Positions 1 through 8,813 of a stretch of DNA of 64,000 nt are shown piece after piece. The notes beneath the pieces were generated by a model. It was not told the DNA's origin. It saw only the letters and a program-made list of their open reading frames with translations, and did no database searches. The position numbers were made by a program, and so were the translations under genes. Source of the stretch: Ursidibacter maritimus (lineage in GTDB: Bacteria; Pseudomonadota; Gammaproteobacteria; Enterobacterales; Pasteurellaceae); assembly GCF_009761395.1 (NCBI RefSeq), contig NZ_LEKN01000013.1, positions 62,001 through 126,000 of the forward strand. Direction: 5' to 3'. The first letter of the stretch is position 1; each line of letters begins with the position of its first letter.

Positions 1-44
1 TTCCTATATTTGTTAAAAGTTCAATTTTATCGTTTAAAATAAGT

Positions 45-70
45 AAAATCGTAAGCTTTTTTACGATTTT
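45..70 (-). terminator. Terminator hairpin of nudB
   Basis: A 10-bp perfect stem, AAAATCGTAA paired with TTACGATTTT around a six-base loop. It overlaps the nudB stop codon and on the minus strand is followed by T-rich sequence. It probably ends the EVE-nudB transcript. The remaining bases 1-44 show no gene. Confidence 0.6.
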
Positions 71-513
71 CTCACCAAATTTGTTAAATATTGCTGAATT
101 GCTTGAGCATTATTCGGGGATTTCGTTAATACTATCGCCTGTTCAACATCAAGCCATTTATAAGCCAAATGTTCGGTTAAAATCGGCTCAATTTCCGATG
201 GTAAACCTAGCAAAAACCAATGCTCGGTACAATGCGTAATTTCAGAGGCGTATTTATAGCGGAATTGCGGAAAAATTTCAAATTTTACGCTATATTGGCA
301 ATCCACAAGCGGTAACTTTTCCGCCAAAATTTGCAAACCGATTTCTTCGCGAACTTCTCGAATAGCGGTTTGATAAGGCGTCTCCCCTGTTTCAATCGTC
401 CCTGTTACCGATTGCCAAAATTCAGGATCGTCTTGACGTTGTAGCATTAAAATACGCCCAGTGTTTTGGGCGTAGATCACAACGAGAACGGAGTTTGGAT
501 TTTTGTAGCTCAT
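61..513 (-). CDS. nudB: Dihydroneopterin triphosphate pyrophosphatase (Nudix)
   Basis: A 150-residue Nudix hydrolase. NudB removes pyrophosphate from dihydroneopterin triphosphate, an early cytoplasmic step of folate synthesis. The Nudix box is clear at about residues 38-60: GTIETGETPYQTAIREVREE followed by IGL, which fits G-x5-E-x7-REUxEExGU. The length is the family's usual one, and a nudB/ntpA gene beside aspS is the H. influenzae arrangement, which supports this substrate over other Nudix substrates. Here a small EVE-like gene lies between the two, ending 15 bp before this start. No strong ribosome binding site precedes the ATG, so translation may depend partly on the upstream gene. Assignment rests on motif, length and neighbourhood. 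Confidence 0.85.
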   Translation of the reverse strand: MSYKNPNSVLVVIYAQNTGRILMLQRQDDPEFWQSVTGTIETGETPYQTAIREVREEIGLQILAEKLPLVDCQYSVKFEIFPQFRYKYASEITHCTEHWFLLGLPSEIEPILTEHLAYKWLDVEQAIVLTKSPNNAQAIQQYLTNLVRKS

Positions 514-528
514 TTTTGAAGAATATGA

Positions 529-948
529 TTATATTGACATTAATGACTTTAATTTCCTATCTAATTCAGTACCTATTAAGAAAAAATACCCTTGCTTTAC
601 ATTTCCATTTTTATCAAATACAGATTTATCCTGTATTCTAATATTTAAAGGTATTTGTGCTTTGTGGATAGGTTTTACAAATTCTATTGGTAACTTTTTA
701 CCATATTTATCCCATTGTTCATTACCTGAATAAGGATTTATGGAGTCTTCTGCTTTTTCAATTACTTTACTCATACCTACTATATACCCATTGGTGTAAT
801 GAAAAACAGTATCTCCGACATTTGCTTCCAAAAGAGAATCCCAATGAGGAACATTCTTGTTCCCCTTATTTTTATGAGGGGCCCAAATAATTTTATTTTG
901 AGGACTACCTTTTCTAGTACTTTGATTTACCCACCAAACATTACTCAT
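529..948 (-). CDS. Small EVE-like (YTH/PUA fold) domain protein
   Basis: A stand-alone 139-residue protein. Its start is well supported: AGGAGA lies a few bases before the ATG at 948. The N-terminus WWVNQS, then IIWAPHKNKG, then a tryptophan and VGDTVFHYTNGYIVGMSKV follow the pattern of EVE-like domains that often sit at the N-terminus of HNH or McrB-type nucleases. There is no nuclease or ATPase domain here and no room for one. The family is thought to bind modified bases in DNA or RNA; the target here is unknown. It lies between aspS and nudB, where relatives usually have no gene, so it looks like a small insertion. It could be a free-standing reader, a remnant of a longer defence protein, or an RNA-related PUA-like protein. 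Confidence 0.6.
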   Translation of the reverse strand: MSNVWWVNQSTRKGSPQNKIIWAPHKNKGNKNVPHWDSLLEANVGDTVFHYTNGYIVGMSKVIEKAEDSINPYSGNEQWDKYGKKLPIEFVKPIHKAQIPLNIRIQDKSVFDKNGNVKQGYFFLIGTELDRKLKSLMSI

Positions 949-980
949 ATATCTCTCCTAATAAAATTAGTTCTTGATGA

Positions 981-1008
981 AAAATACCCCTATTAGAAGG
1001 GGTATTTT
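981..1008 (-). terminator. Terminator of aspS
   Basis: Perfect 10-bp stem (AAAATACCCC / GGGGTATTTT) with an eight-base loop. The minus strand reads straight into a run of T. It lies 8 bp beyond the aspS stop codon and just upstream of the EVE-like gene, so that gene probably has its own promoter or depends on read-through. Confidence 0.8.
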
Positions 1009-1015
1009 GTGTCTA

Positions 1016-2782
1016 TTAATCTTCAACCGTCGTCTTAATCGCCAACTCTGCCAAAGCTTTTGGATTACCAAAGCTAGGGGCATCTGTCATTAAACAAGCG
1101 GCTGCAGTAGTTTTCGGGAAGGCAATAACATCACGAATATTTTCAGTACCTGTAATGAGCATTGTTAAACGGTCTAAACCAAATGCTAAGCCTGCGTGTG
1201 GTGGTGTACCAAATTTTAAAGCATCTAATAAGAAACCAAATTTCTCTCTTTGTTCTTCTTCGTTAATGCCTAAAATGCCAAATACGGTTTGTTGCATTTT
1301 CGGATCGAAAATACGCACAGAACCGCCACCAACTTCATAGCCATTGATGACCATATCATAAGCATTCGCCACCGCTCCTTTTGGATCAGCTTTTAATTCT
1401 TCAGGACTAAGATCTTTTGGAGCGGTAAATGGATGGTGCATTGCTGACCAGTTACCTTCATCGTCTTTTTCAAACATTGGGAAATCGACCACCCAAAGCG
1501 GCTTCCAAGCGGTAAGATCCGTTAAGCCTAAATCACGCCCTACTTTTAAACGTAACGCACCCATTGCATCTGTTACCACTTTCTCATTATCTGCACCAAA
1601 GAAGATAATATCGCCATTTTGTGCATTCACACGAGCAAGCAACGCTCTTACCACGTCATCATTTAAGAATTTAGCAATCGGGCTTTGTAATCCTTCTAAA
1701 CCAGCATTTACATCATTCACTTTTGCCCACGCTAACCCTTTCGCACCATAAATACCCACAAATTGCGTGTATTCATCAATCTGTTTACGAGTAATTTCCG
1801 CACCATTTGGTACACGAATAACCGCAACACGTCCTTCAGGATTATTTGCTGGCTCGTTAAATACTTTAAACTCAACGTCTTTTAGAATATCAGCAACATC
1901 AACCAATTCTAATGGGTTACGCAAATCAGGTTTATCTGAACCAAAACGACGCATAGCTTCTGCAAAGGTCATTTGTGGAAATTCACCTAAATCGACATTT
2001 AGACGATCTAACCATAAGCCACGAATCATTTTTTCCATCATTGCACGCACTTCAGGTGCCGTCATAAAGGTTGTTTCTACATCAATTTGAGTGAATTCAG
2101 GCTGACGATCTGCACGTAAATCTTCATCACGGAAACATTTTACGATTTGGTAGTAACGGTCAAAACCAGACATCATCAACAACTGTTTGAATAATTGTGG
2201 TGACTGCGGTAACGCATAGAATTTACCTTTATGCACACGACTTGGCACTAAATAGTCACGCGCACCTTCAGGGGTTGCTTTGGTCAGCATTGGGGTTTCA
2301 ATATCTAAGAAACCATTGTCGTCCATATAACGGCGAACAAAGCTCGTAATTTTTGCACGCGTTTTTAAACGCTCTGCCATTTCAGGACGGCGTAAATCTA
2401 AATAACGATATTTTAAACGCTGTTCTTCCGTATTATTTTGGTTAAAGTCTAAAGGTAAAACATCTGCATTGTTATAGATGATAAGATCTTTCACGAGTAC
2501 TTCAATTTCGCCCGTTGTCATTTCTTTGTTAATTTGACTTTCATCACGAGCAATCACTTCACCTTTAATTTGTACGCAGGCTTCTGCACGCAAGCCTGAT
2601 GCTAGTTTAAAAATCTGTTCATCTTTTTCATCAAAGAAAACTTGCACAATACCTTCACGATCACGAATTTGCATAAAAATAAAGCGACCAAGGTTACGAA
2701 CACGATGAACCCAACCACTTAAGGTTACTTGTTCACCGACGTGAGTACGGTTTAAACTACCACAATAATGAGAACGCATCAT
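1016..2782 (-). CDS. aspS: Aspartyl-tRNA synthetase
   Basis: Class II aminoacyl-tRNA synthetase that charges tRNA-Asp in the cytoplasm. An N-terminal anticodon-binding OB domain ([20 protein letters not shown]) is followed by the catalytic core. Motif 2 is visible as [21 protein letters not shown] and motif 3 near the end as [12 protein letters not shown]. The bacterial insertion (GAD) domain lies between them. The protein is about 588 residues, as in E. coli. The reading frame can be opened at a TTG upstream, but the ATG at 2782 (Met-Met-Arg-Ser) is preferred because AAAAGGA precedes it at normal spacing and the family begins MRxxYCG. A terminator follows at 981-1008. Very close to E. coli AspS throughout. 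Confidence 0.97.
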   Translation of the reverse strand: MMRSHYCGSLNRTHVGEQVTLSGWVHRVRNLGRFIFMQIRDREGIVQVFFDEKDEQIFKLASGLRAEACVQIKGEVIARDESQINKEMTTGEIEVLVKDLIIYNNADVLPLDFNQNNTEEQRLKYRYLDLRRPEMAERLKTRAKITSFVRRYMDDNGFLDIETPMLTKATPEGARDYLVPSRVHKGKFYALPQSPQLFKQLLMMSGFDRYYQIVKCFRDEDLRADRQPEFTQIDVETTFMTAPEVRAMMEKMIRGLWLDRLNVDLGEFPQMTFAEAMRRFGSDKPDLRNPLELVDVADILKDVEFKVFNEPANNPEGRVAVIRVPNGAEITRKQIDEYTQFVGIYGAKGLAWAKVNDVNAGLEGLQSPIAKFLNDDVVRALLARVNAQNGDIIFFGADNEKVVTDAMGALRLKVGRDLGLTDLTAWKPLWVVDFPMFEKDDEGNWSAMHHPFTAPKDLSPEELKADPKGAVANAYDMVINGYEVGGGSVRIFDPKMQQTVFGILGINEEEQREKFGFLLDALKFGTPPHAGLAFGLDRLTMLITGTENIRDVIAFPKTTAAACLMTDAPSFGNPKALAELAIKTTVED

Positions 2783-3085
2783 ATAAATCAATCCTTTTAA
2801 AAACCTGAAAACTCTGAATATTGTAACAGAAAGTAAGAAAAGTTCACACTCGGGAATATATAGAAGCAGGACAAGATCGTATCTTTTTATACAATTTCAG
2901 TTAAAAAACACACTAAAATTTATATAAATTATCTATTTTTCTTTTCTATTTTAGGTTTTTTCTCTCTTTTTTTAAATTTTATAAAATCGAAAATTGTATT
3001 TTTATAAATTTGAGTGATTAACTATCTAAAATAGAATGCAAAACATATGCAGTTGCCCTGCATATAGAAGGCGTCATATAATAAG
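2783..3085. other. AT-rich gene-less stretch
   Basis: This gap between aspS and the zinc-ribbon gene holds no open reading frame I would accept. It is strongly AT-rich, with pyrimidine runs around 2930-2990. A small inverted repeat, ATATGCAG with CTGCATAT around TTGCC, lies at 3045-3065. The aspS promoter must lie in its left part. I see no RNA gene. Confidence 0.5.
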
Positions 3086-3120
3086 AAACCACTTTTACTT
3101 TTGTTAGAAAAAAGTGGTTT
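3086..3120 (-). terminator. Hairpin after zinc-ribbon gene
   Basis: An 11-bp stem, AAACCACTTTT with AAAAGTGGTTT, lies 20 bp past the stop of the minus-strand zinc-ribbon gene. The tail on the minus strand (TTTCTTATTAT) is only moderately T-rich, so termination strength is uncertain. Confidence 0.5.
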
Positions 3121-3139
3121 TACAAAAACGTTATAGAAC

Positions 3140-3478
3140 TTACGTTCTCGTTTTTCTAATCCATAACTCTCCTGGATGCGTGGCATATTCTTCATATTTG
3201 GAAACTTCTTCTTTCAAAGCTTTATACTTTGGACTAAGATACAGTATGATTGAAATTTGAAAAGGTATCCAAATTAAAGTAAGACAGAGAGGTGTACCTA
3301 CTAAAAGCAATACTAACCATGCATAGTTATATTTTTGATATCTATCCTTAAGTATCTCCCACTTTCTTTTTACACCATCAACGTCAACATTAGCATGTTC
3401 CGCACCGCAATTCGAACAAACTGAAGCTAATCTAGGTACTTGAGAAAGGCAATATGGACAATTTTTAGTATCTAACAT
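3140..3478 (-). CDS. Hypothetical zinc-ribbon membrane protein
   Basis: A 112-residue protein I do not recognise. It opens with a short zinc ribbon (CPYC at about 8-11, CSNCG at about 21-25). A linker with charged residues follows, then one long or two close hydrophobic segments (about 54-82, YAWLVLLLVGTPLCLTLIWI), and a charged C-terminus. The topology suggests a cytoplasmic zinc ribbon anchored in the inner membrane. It sits alone between aspS and grpE in AT-rich DNA, facing away from grpE, and looks accessory. A promoter-like element whose spacer is mostly an A10 run lies 39 bp upstream (3517-3543). Function unknown. Confidence 0.65.
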   Translation of the reverse strand: MLDTKNCPYCLSQVPRLASVCSNCGAEHANVDVDGVKRKWEILKDRYQKYNYAWLVLLLVGTPLCLTLIWIPFQISIILYLSPKYKALKEEVSKYEEYATHPGELWIRKTRT

Positions 3479-3516
3479 AGAATTCCCCTTAAATTAACTA
3501 TAAAAATCCGCTTGTT

Positions 3517-3543
3517 ATTATATATTGTTTTTTTTTTAATCAA
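3517..3543 (-). promoter_or_regulatory. Promoter-like element with A10 spacer
   Basis: On the minus strand, TTGATT (3538-3543) and a perfect TATAAT (3517-3522) are separated by 15 bases, of which ten are one A run (3528-3537). The -10 lies 39 bp upstream of the zinc-ribbon ATG at 3478. Fifteen bases is shorter than the optimal 17, so a change in run length would alter promoter strength. Inferred from sequence only. Confidence 0.5.
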
Positions 3544-3620
3544 TATGATATCGTTTTATAATCAAAGTAACTTTGGCTTTTTATCAAAATCTTTACATTA
3601 AAAGTTTTGAATAGGATGAG

Positions 3621-3647
3621 TTGAAATATATAGATTTGCCACTATAT
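3621..3647 (+). promoter_or_regulatory. Possible heat-shock promoter of grpE
   Basis: TTGAAA at 3621-3626 and CCACTATAT at 3639-3647 are separated by 12 bases. This resembles the sigma-32 pattern (TTGAAA, then CCCCATNT), and grpE is a classic sigma-32 target. The -10 part matches imperfectly. Confidence 0.4.
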
Positions 3648-3700
3648 TAGCCAAGTTCTCAATACACATTTCACAAACGAAATTAAATAAGGAAGAAAAA

Positions 3701-4279
3701 ATGACAGTTCAAGTAGAACAACCAGTTGAAGAAGTAATCACACCAGAGCAAGAGATTGCTAGCGAAGAAGTCGAGTTGCAAAATAATCAAGAAAACGACC
3801 CGCTTGCAGATGCCATTGCTCGTGTACAAGAGCTTGAAGAATACATTGCGAATGCAGATAAACGTGAGCAAGAAATTCAATTACGTGCAAGAGCTGAAAT
3901 TGAAAATATTCGCCGCCGTACTGAACAAGATGTCGAAAAAGCACATAAATTCGCACTTGAAAAATTTTCTAAAGAGTTACTTACCGTTGTCGATAACCTA
4001 GAGCGTGGTTTACAAACACTTAATGGAGCAGATGAAAGTGTGAAAGCCCTTGCTGAAGGGGTTGAATTAACGCATAAAGGATTAGTTTCTACCCTTGCAA
4101 ACTTTGGTGTAGAAGCGGTTGGTAATGTGGGTGAAGTTTTTGACCCAGAATTACATCAAGCCATTTCAATGCAACCTGCAGAAGGCATTGAGCCAAACCA
4201 TATCAGCGTGGTATTACAAAAAGGCTACACACTTCACGGACGAGTTATTCGCCCTGCAATGGTAATGGTTGCAAGTTAA
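3701..4279 (+). CDS. grpE: Nucleotide exchange factor GrpE
   Basis: A 192-residue co-chaperone that releases ADP from DnaK in the heat-shock folding cycle in the cytoplasm. The N-terminal third is acidic and glutamine/glutamate-rich. A long helical region follows (about 38-100, with [26 protein letters not shown] partly visible), then the C-terminal beta domain with [11 protein letters not shown] and the end motif [15 protein letters not shown] typical of GrpE. The ATG at 3701 has AAGGAAG upstream. The gene is single, bounded by a sigma-32-like promoter and a terminator. dnaK and dnaJ are not in the window. Confidence 0.96.
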   Translation: MTVQVEQPVEEVITPEQEIASEEVELQNNQENDPLADAIARVQELEEYIANADKREQEIQLRARAEIENIRRRTEQDVEKAHKFALEKFSKELLTVVDNLERGLQTLNGADESVKALAEGVELTHKGLVSTLANFGVEAVGNVGEVFDPELHQAISMQPAEGIEPNHISVVLQKGYTLHGRVIRPAMVMVAS

Positions 4280-4283
4280 TGAG

Positions 4284-4310
4284 AAATGGTATGGTTAGCC
4301 CATACCATTT
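4284..4310 (+). terminator. Terminator of grpE
   Basis: Perfect 11-bp stem (AAATGGTATGG / CCATACCATTT) with loop TTAGC, starting 5 bp after the grpE stop and followed by TTTATTTTCT. A clear intrinsic terminator. Confidence 0.85.
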
Positions 4311-4378
4311 TATTTTCTATTCGTCTCAATATTTTGATACTATCGAACTTTCTATATCTATCTACCAAATTCAATACA

Positions 4379-4831
4379 ATGTCTTTACAATTTAACGCAA
4401 TCGCTTTGCTACTTGTAGCCTTAATTTTACTTGGCATTTTCAGCCAAAACAGTGCGGTAACAATTTCTGCCGCTGTTTTATTGATAATGCAACAGACGTT
4501 ACTTTCACAATATTTACCCTTACTAGATAAATACGGTATTAAAGTTGGTATCATTATTTTAACCATCGGTGTGCTAAGCCCTTTAGTTTCAGGCAGAATT
4601 AACTTGCCAGAAATTTCTCAACTCCTTAATTGGAAAATGCTGTTTTCTATTGTTGCAGGCATATTAGTCGCCTGGCTTGGTGGACGTGGCGTTAGTTTAA
4701 TGGGAAGCCAACCCGTATTAGTAACAGGATTACTGATTGGAACAATTATCGGTGTGGCTTTTTTAGGTGGCGTACCTGTCGGCCCGTTAATTGCAGCAGG
4801 GATTTTATCTTTAGTTGTCGGAAAGTTTTAA
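4379..4831 (+). CDS. UPF0756 (DUF441) membrane protein
   Basis: A 150-residue inner-membrane protein of unknown function, related to E. coli YeaL and a Haemophilus homologue. Four or more hydrophobic segments are evident, with glycine-rich stretches ([45 protein letters not shown]). The frame stays open back to 4286, but family members begin MSLQFN, so the ATG at 4379 is chosen. The longer version would read through the grpE terminator. No good Shine-Dalgarno is seen before this ATG. hrpA starts 21 bp after the stop, so the two may be co-transcribed. Confidence 0.85.
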   Translation: MSLQFNAIALLLVALILLGIFSQNSAVTISAAVLLIMQQTLLSQYLPLLDKYGIKVGIIILTIGVLSPLVSGRINLPEISQLLNWKMLFSIVAGILVAWLGGRGVSLMGSQPVLVTGLLIGTIIGVAFLGGVPVGPLIAAGILSLVVGKF

Positions 4832-4852
4832 CGTTATTGAGAAATAATAAAA

Positions 4853-7800
4853 ATGCAAAAAAAATCTCATACCCCACCGCTTACGGCGGAGCAAAAAACC
4901 TTATTATCACAATTACAACAAACGACTTTGGTTGATTCTCGCCGTTTAGCCAACCGTATTCGTGGGTTAAATCAAATTAAAAATGAGAATGCTAAACAAG
5001 CGGTGATTGCAGAAATTGAGACCGATCTTACCGCTTGTCAAGCTCGTTATACCGCCCGTAAACAACAAGCTGAATGTGCCATTGATTACCCTGATCTGCC
5101 TGTTTCGGCTCGCCGTAATGAAATTTTAAAACTGATTGAAGAACATCAAGTTGTGGTGATTGCTGGGGAAACAGGTTCGGGTAAAACCACTCAGTTACCG
5201 AAAATGTGTTTAGAGCTTGGGCGTGGAGTGAAAGGTTTAATCGGGCATACTCAACCACGCCGTATTGCAGCACGCTCGGTCGCAAGCCGTATTGCTGAAG
5301 AGTTAGGCTCAGAATTAGGTGCTACGGTAGGTTATAAGGTTCGTTTTAATGATCAAGTGAGTGATAATACCTTAATTAAATTGATGACAGACGGGATTTT
5401 GCTCGCTGAAATTCAAAATGATCGCTATCTTAATCAATATGATACGTTAATTATTGATGAGGCTCACGAGCGAAGTTTAAATAACGATTTTATTCTCGGC
5501 TATGTAAAGCAAATTCTGCCTAAACGCCCTGATCTTAAAGTCATTATTACCTCTGCAACCATTGATGTAGAACGCTTTTCAAAACATTTCAACAATGCAC
5601 CGATTATTGAAGTTTCGGGTAGAACCTTCCCTGTGGAAGTGCGTTATCGCCCAATTATTGAAGAAGAGGATCAAGACCAACTGCAAGGTATTTTAAATGC
5701 GGTCGATGAATTGCAGGCGGAAGGTCGTGGCGATATTTTAATTTTTATGAACGGTGAGCGGGAAATTCGTGATACTGCCGATGCGTTGCAAAAACAGGAA
5801 CTTCGCCATACGGAAATTTTACCTTTGTATGCTCGCCTGTCCGCAGCGGAACAACAGCGTATTTTTAACCCAAGTAATCTAAATCGCATTGTGCTTGCCA
5901 CAAATGTGGCAGAAACGTCTTTGACCATTCCGAATATCAAATATGTGATTGATACGGGAACAGCTCGCATTTCTCGTTATAGCTACCGTACTAAAGTTCA
6001 ACGTTTACCAATTGAGCCAATCTCGCAAGCGTCAGCAAATCAACGTAAAGGGCGCTGTGGACGTACATCAGAAGGGATCTGTATTCGCCTTTATTCTGAA
6101 GACGATTTTAATAGCCGCCCTGAATTTACCGATCCTGAAATTTTACGCACCAATTTGGCATCGGTTATTTTACAGATGATTTCCCTTGGTTTGCCTGATA
6201 TTGAAGCCTTTCCATTTGTCGATCGCCCTGATACTAAACAGGTTCAAGACGGTATTCGTTTATTGGAAGAATTAGGTGCAATTCTTGGAAAAACCACATC
6301 AAATGCCAAGCATCAAACAAAAACACATCAACTAACGGCAATCGGTCGCCAACTCGCTCAACTTCCTGTCGATCCACGCTTAGCTCGTATGGTAATTGCC
6401 GCCAGTGAAAACGGTAGCTTGCACGAAGTGATGATGATTGTTTCGGCATTATCTATTCAAGATCCGCGTGAACGTCCGCAAGAAAAACAGCAATCTGCCG
6501 ATGACAAACATCGCCGTTTTGCCGATAAAGAGTCGGATTTTCTCGCTTTTGTGAATTTGTGGCAATTTATTCAAAGCCAGCAAAAAGAACTCAGCAAAAA
6601 TCAATTCCGCCGTTTGTGTCAGAAGGATTATCTCAATTATCTGCGAGTGCGTGAGTGGCAAGATATTTATCATCAGCTACGCCTTGCAGTGCGTGAAATG
6701 GGCTTGCGAATTAACAGTGAAGAGGCAAATTATCAGCAAATTCATACCGCTTTGCTAACAGGTTTGTTATCGCATATCGGTTTGAAAGATAACGAAAAAA
6801 TGTCTTATTTAGGGGCAAGAAACGCACACTTTGCTATTTTCCCAAATTCTGTGCTTTTCAAAAAACAGCCAAAATGGGTAATGGCAGCAGAGTTAGTCGA
6901 AACCACAAAATTATGGGGCAGAATGGTGGCTCGTATTGAGCCTGAATGGATTGAGCCACTGGCAACGCATTTATTAAAAAGCAGTTATAGCGAGCCACAT
7001 TGGTCTAAATCAAAAGGTGCGGTAATGGCGTATGAGAAAGTCTCTCTTTATGGCATTCCGATTGTGGTTAATCGCTTGCAAAATTATGGCAAAATCGACC
7101 CGCTTGTTAGCCGAGAAATTTTTATTCGCTCTGCCTTGGTGGAAGGCGAATGGCACGCTAATTACAAATTTTTTAAAGAAAATAACCGCTTGGTTAAAGA
7201 AGTCGAGAATTTAGAACATAAATCTCGCCGCCGAGATATTTTAGTTGATGAACAAGTGCTATTCGATTTTTATGATCAACGTATCGGCACCGATGTGGTC
7301 TCCACTAAACATTTCGACAGTTGGTGGAAAGTGGCAAGTAAAAAAGAGCCAGAATTACTGAATTTTGAAAAGTCTTTCTTAATCAATGACAATGCGAGTA
7401 AAGTCAGTGAACTGGATTTCCCAAATTTTTGGCATCAAGGCACGCTTAAACTGAAACTCCGTTATCAATTTGAAATTGGTTCGCAAGAAGATGGGGTAAC
7501 GGTGCATATTCCTTTACCATTATTAAATCAAGTTGAGCCTGAAGGCTTTGATTGGCAAATCCCAGGGCTTCGCCACGAGTTGATTGTAGCGTTGATTAAA
7601 TCGTTACCGAAAGCCACTCGCCGTAATTTTGTGCCTGCACCGAACTATGCCGATGCGTTTCTTGCTCGTGTAGAGCCATTTAAGAAACCGCTTTTACAAA
7701 GTTTAAGCGATGAACTCCGCCGAATGACTGGTGTGTATGTTGAACCAGAATTGTGGGATCTAAGCCAAATTCCTGCTCACTTACGTCTATGTTTCTGTGT

Positions 7801-8776
7801 GCTTGATGAAAAGAACAAACCATTGATGCAGAGTGAAAATTTAGATGAATTGAAATTTGCATTAAAAGATCAGGTGCAACATACCTTATCTAACATTGCC
7901 GATGATGGCATTGAGCAAACAGGCGTACATTTATGGAATTTTGCCGATTTACCACAATTTTATGAGCAGAAAAAAGCCCATTTTAGCGTGAAAGCCTACC
8001 CTGCGATTGTGGATGAAAAAGAGGCAGTTGGCATTAAACTCTTTGAGACAGAATTTGAACAAGCAAAAGCAATGCAAGCAGGACTTCGCCGTTTATTATT
8101 ACTGAATGTCCCTTCGCCAATTAAATATCTTCACGAAAAATTGCCGAATAAAGCGAAATTAGGGCTTTATTTTGCCCCCTTTGGTAAAGTGCTTGAGTTG
8201 ATTGATGATTGTATTGCTTGTGCGGTTGATAAGTTGATTGATGATTTTGGTGGTTTTGTATGGACGGAAGAAAAATTCAATGAGCTACATCATTATGTAC
8301 GAGCAAATCTAAATGATACGACCGTTGAAATAGCCAAACAAGTTGAAAAAATTCTAACCCTTGCTTATGAAATCAGTAAACGATTAAAAGGTAAGTTAGA
8401 TTTTACAATGGCGTTTGCCTTATCCGATATTCAAGCACAGTTAAAACAGTTGATTTACCCTGATTTTGTGACCAAAACAGGTTATCAACGACTTGCAGAT
8501 CTTTATCGTTATCTCACCGCTATTGATAAACGCTTAGACAAATTAGTGGTGGATAGCAACGCCGACAGAGCCAAAATGTTGCGAGTGGAACAAGTGCAGA
8601 ATGCTTATCAGCAGCTTTCAGCCAAACTGCCAAAATCGAAACCAATGAGTGATGAGATTTTGGAAATCCGCTATATGATCGAAGAATTGCGAGTAAGTCT
8701 ATTTGCCCAACAGCTCGGTACGAAATACCCGATTTCAGATAAACGGATACTAAATAGTATTGCAGAAGTGAAATAA
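4853..8776 (+). CDS. hrpA: ATP-dependent RNA helicase HrpA
   Basis: A 1307-residue DEAH-box helicase, the full length of E. coli HrpA (1300). HrpA acts on mRNA and helps resolve stalled or colliding ribosomes. Walker A GETGSGKTTQLP lies near residue 103 and the DEAH box (IIDEAHERS) near residue 202. SAT (ITSATIDVERF) follows, then motif VI QRKGRCGR. The long C-terminal part has the helicase-associated domains and the family's conserved HrpA tail. The gene follows the UPF0756 gene and ends at a hairpin shared with the convergent yadH end. Base use is like its neighbours and no frameshift is seen. Confidence 0.96.
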   Translation: MQKKSHTPPLTAEQKTLLSQLQQTTLVDSRRLANRIRGLNQIKNENAKQAVIAEIETDLTACQARYTARKQQAECAIDYPDLPVSARRNEILKLIEEHQVVVIAGETGSGKTTQLPKMCLELGRGVKGLIGHTQPRRIAARSVASRIAEELGSELGATVGYKVRFNDQVSDNTLIKLMTDGILLAEIQNDRYLNQYDTLIIDEAHERSLNNDFILGYVKQILPKRPDLKVIITSATIDVERFSKHFNNAPIIEVSGRTFPVEVRYRPIIEEEDQDQLQGILNAVDELQAEGRGDILIFMNGEREIRDTADALQKQELRHTEILPLYARLSAAEQQRIFNPSNLNRIVLATNVAETSLTIPNIKYVIDTGTARISRYSYRTKVQRLPIEPISQASANQRKGRCGRTSEGICIRLYSEDDFNSRPEFTDPEILRTNLASVILQMISLGLPDIEAFPFVDRPDTKQVQDGIRLLEELGAILGKTTSNAKHQTKTHQLTAIGRQLAQLPVDPRLARMVIAASENGSLHEVMMIVSALSIQDPRERPQEKQQSADDKHRRFADKESDFLAFVNLWQFIQSQQKELSKNQFRRLCQKDYLNYLRVREWQDIYHQLRLAVREMGLRINSEEANYQQIHTALLTGLLSHIGLKDNEKMSYLGARNAHFAIFPNSVLFKKQPKWVMAAELVETTKLWGRMVARIEPEWIEPLATHLLKSSYSEPHWSKSKGAVMAYEKVSLYGIPIVVNRLQNYGKIDPLVSREIFIRSALVEGEWHANYKFFKENNRLVKEVENLEHKSRRRDILVDEQVLFDFYDQRIGTDVVSTKHFDSWWKVASKKEPELLNFEKSFLINDNASKVSELDFPNFWHQGTLKLKLRYQFEIGSQEDGVTVHIPLPLLNQVEPEGFDWQIPGLRHELIVALIKSLPKATRRNFVPAPNYADAFLARVEPFKKPLLQSLSDELRRMTGVYVEPELWDLSQIPAHLRLCFCVLDEKNKPLMQSENLDELKFALKDQVQHTLSNIADDGIEQTGVHLWNFADLPQFYEQKKAHFSVKAYPAIVDEKEAVGIKLFETEFEQAKAMQAGLRRLLLLNVPSPIKYLHEKLPNKAKLGLYFAPFGKVLELIDDCIACAVDKLIDDFGGFVWTEEKFNELHHYVRANLNDTTVEIAKQVEKILTLAYEISKRLKGKLDFTMAFALSDIQAQLKQLIYPDFVTKTGYQRLADLYRYLTAIDKRLDKLVVDSNADRAKMLRVEQVQNAYQQLSAKLPKSKPMSDEILEIRYMIEELRVSLFAQQLGTKYPISDKRILNSIAEVK

Positions 8777-8782
8777 AGATTA

Positions 8783-8805
8783 TTGGGGACACTCCGTGTC
8801 CCCAA
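8783..8805. terminator. Shared hairpin between hrpA and yadH
   Basis: Perfect 10-bp stem TTGGGGACAC / GTGTCCCCAA with loop TCC, lying between two convergent stops. T-rich sequence follows on the minus strand (AATCTTTATTTC) more than on the plus strand. Probably serves both genes. Confidence 0.65.
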
Positions 8806-8813
8806 ATGCTTAT

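Noticed and set aside
981-1008. Hairpin as a regulatory site of the EVE-like gene
   Set aside because: Its T run and position fit a minus-strand terminator of aspS better.
2783-3085. Hidden RNA gene in the aspS-zinc ribbon gap
   Set aside because: Only AT-rich sequence and a small inverted repeat; no cloverleaf or conserved RNA element could be made out.
4286-4378. Longer N-terminus for the UPF0756 protein
   Set aside because: It would translate through the grpE terminator hairpin, and family members begin MSLQFN at 4379.
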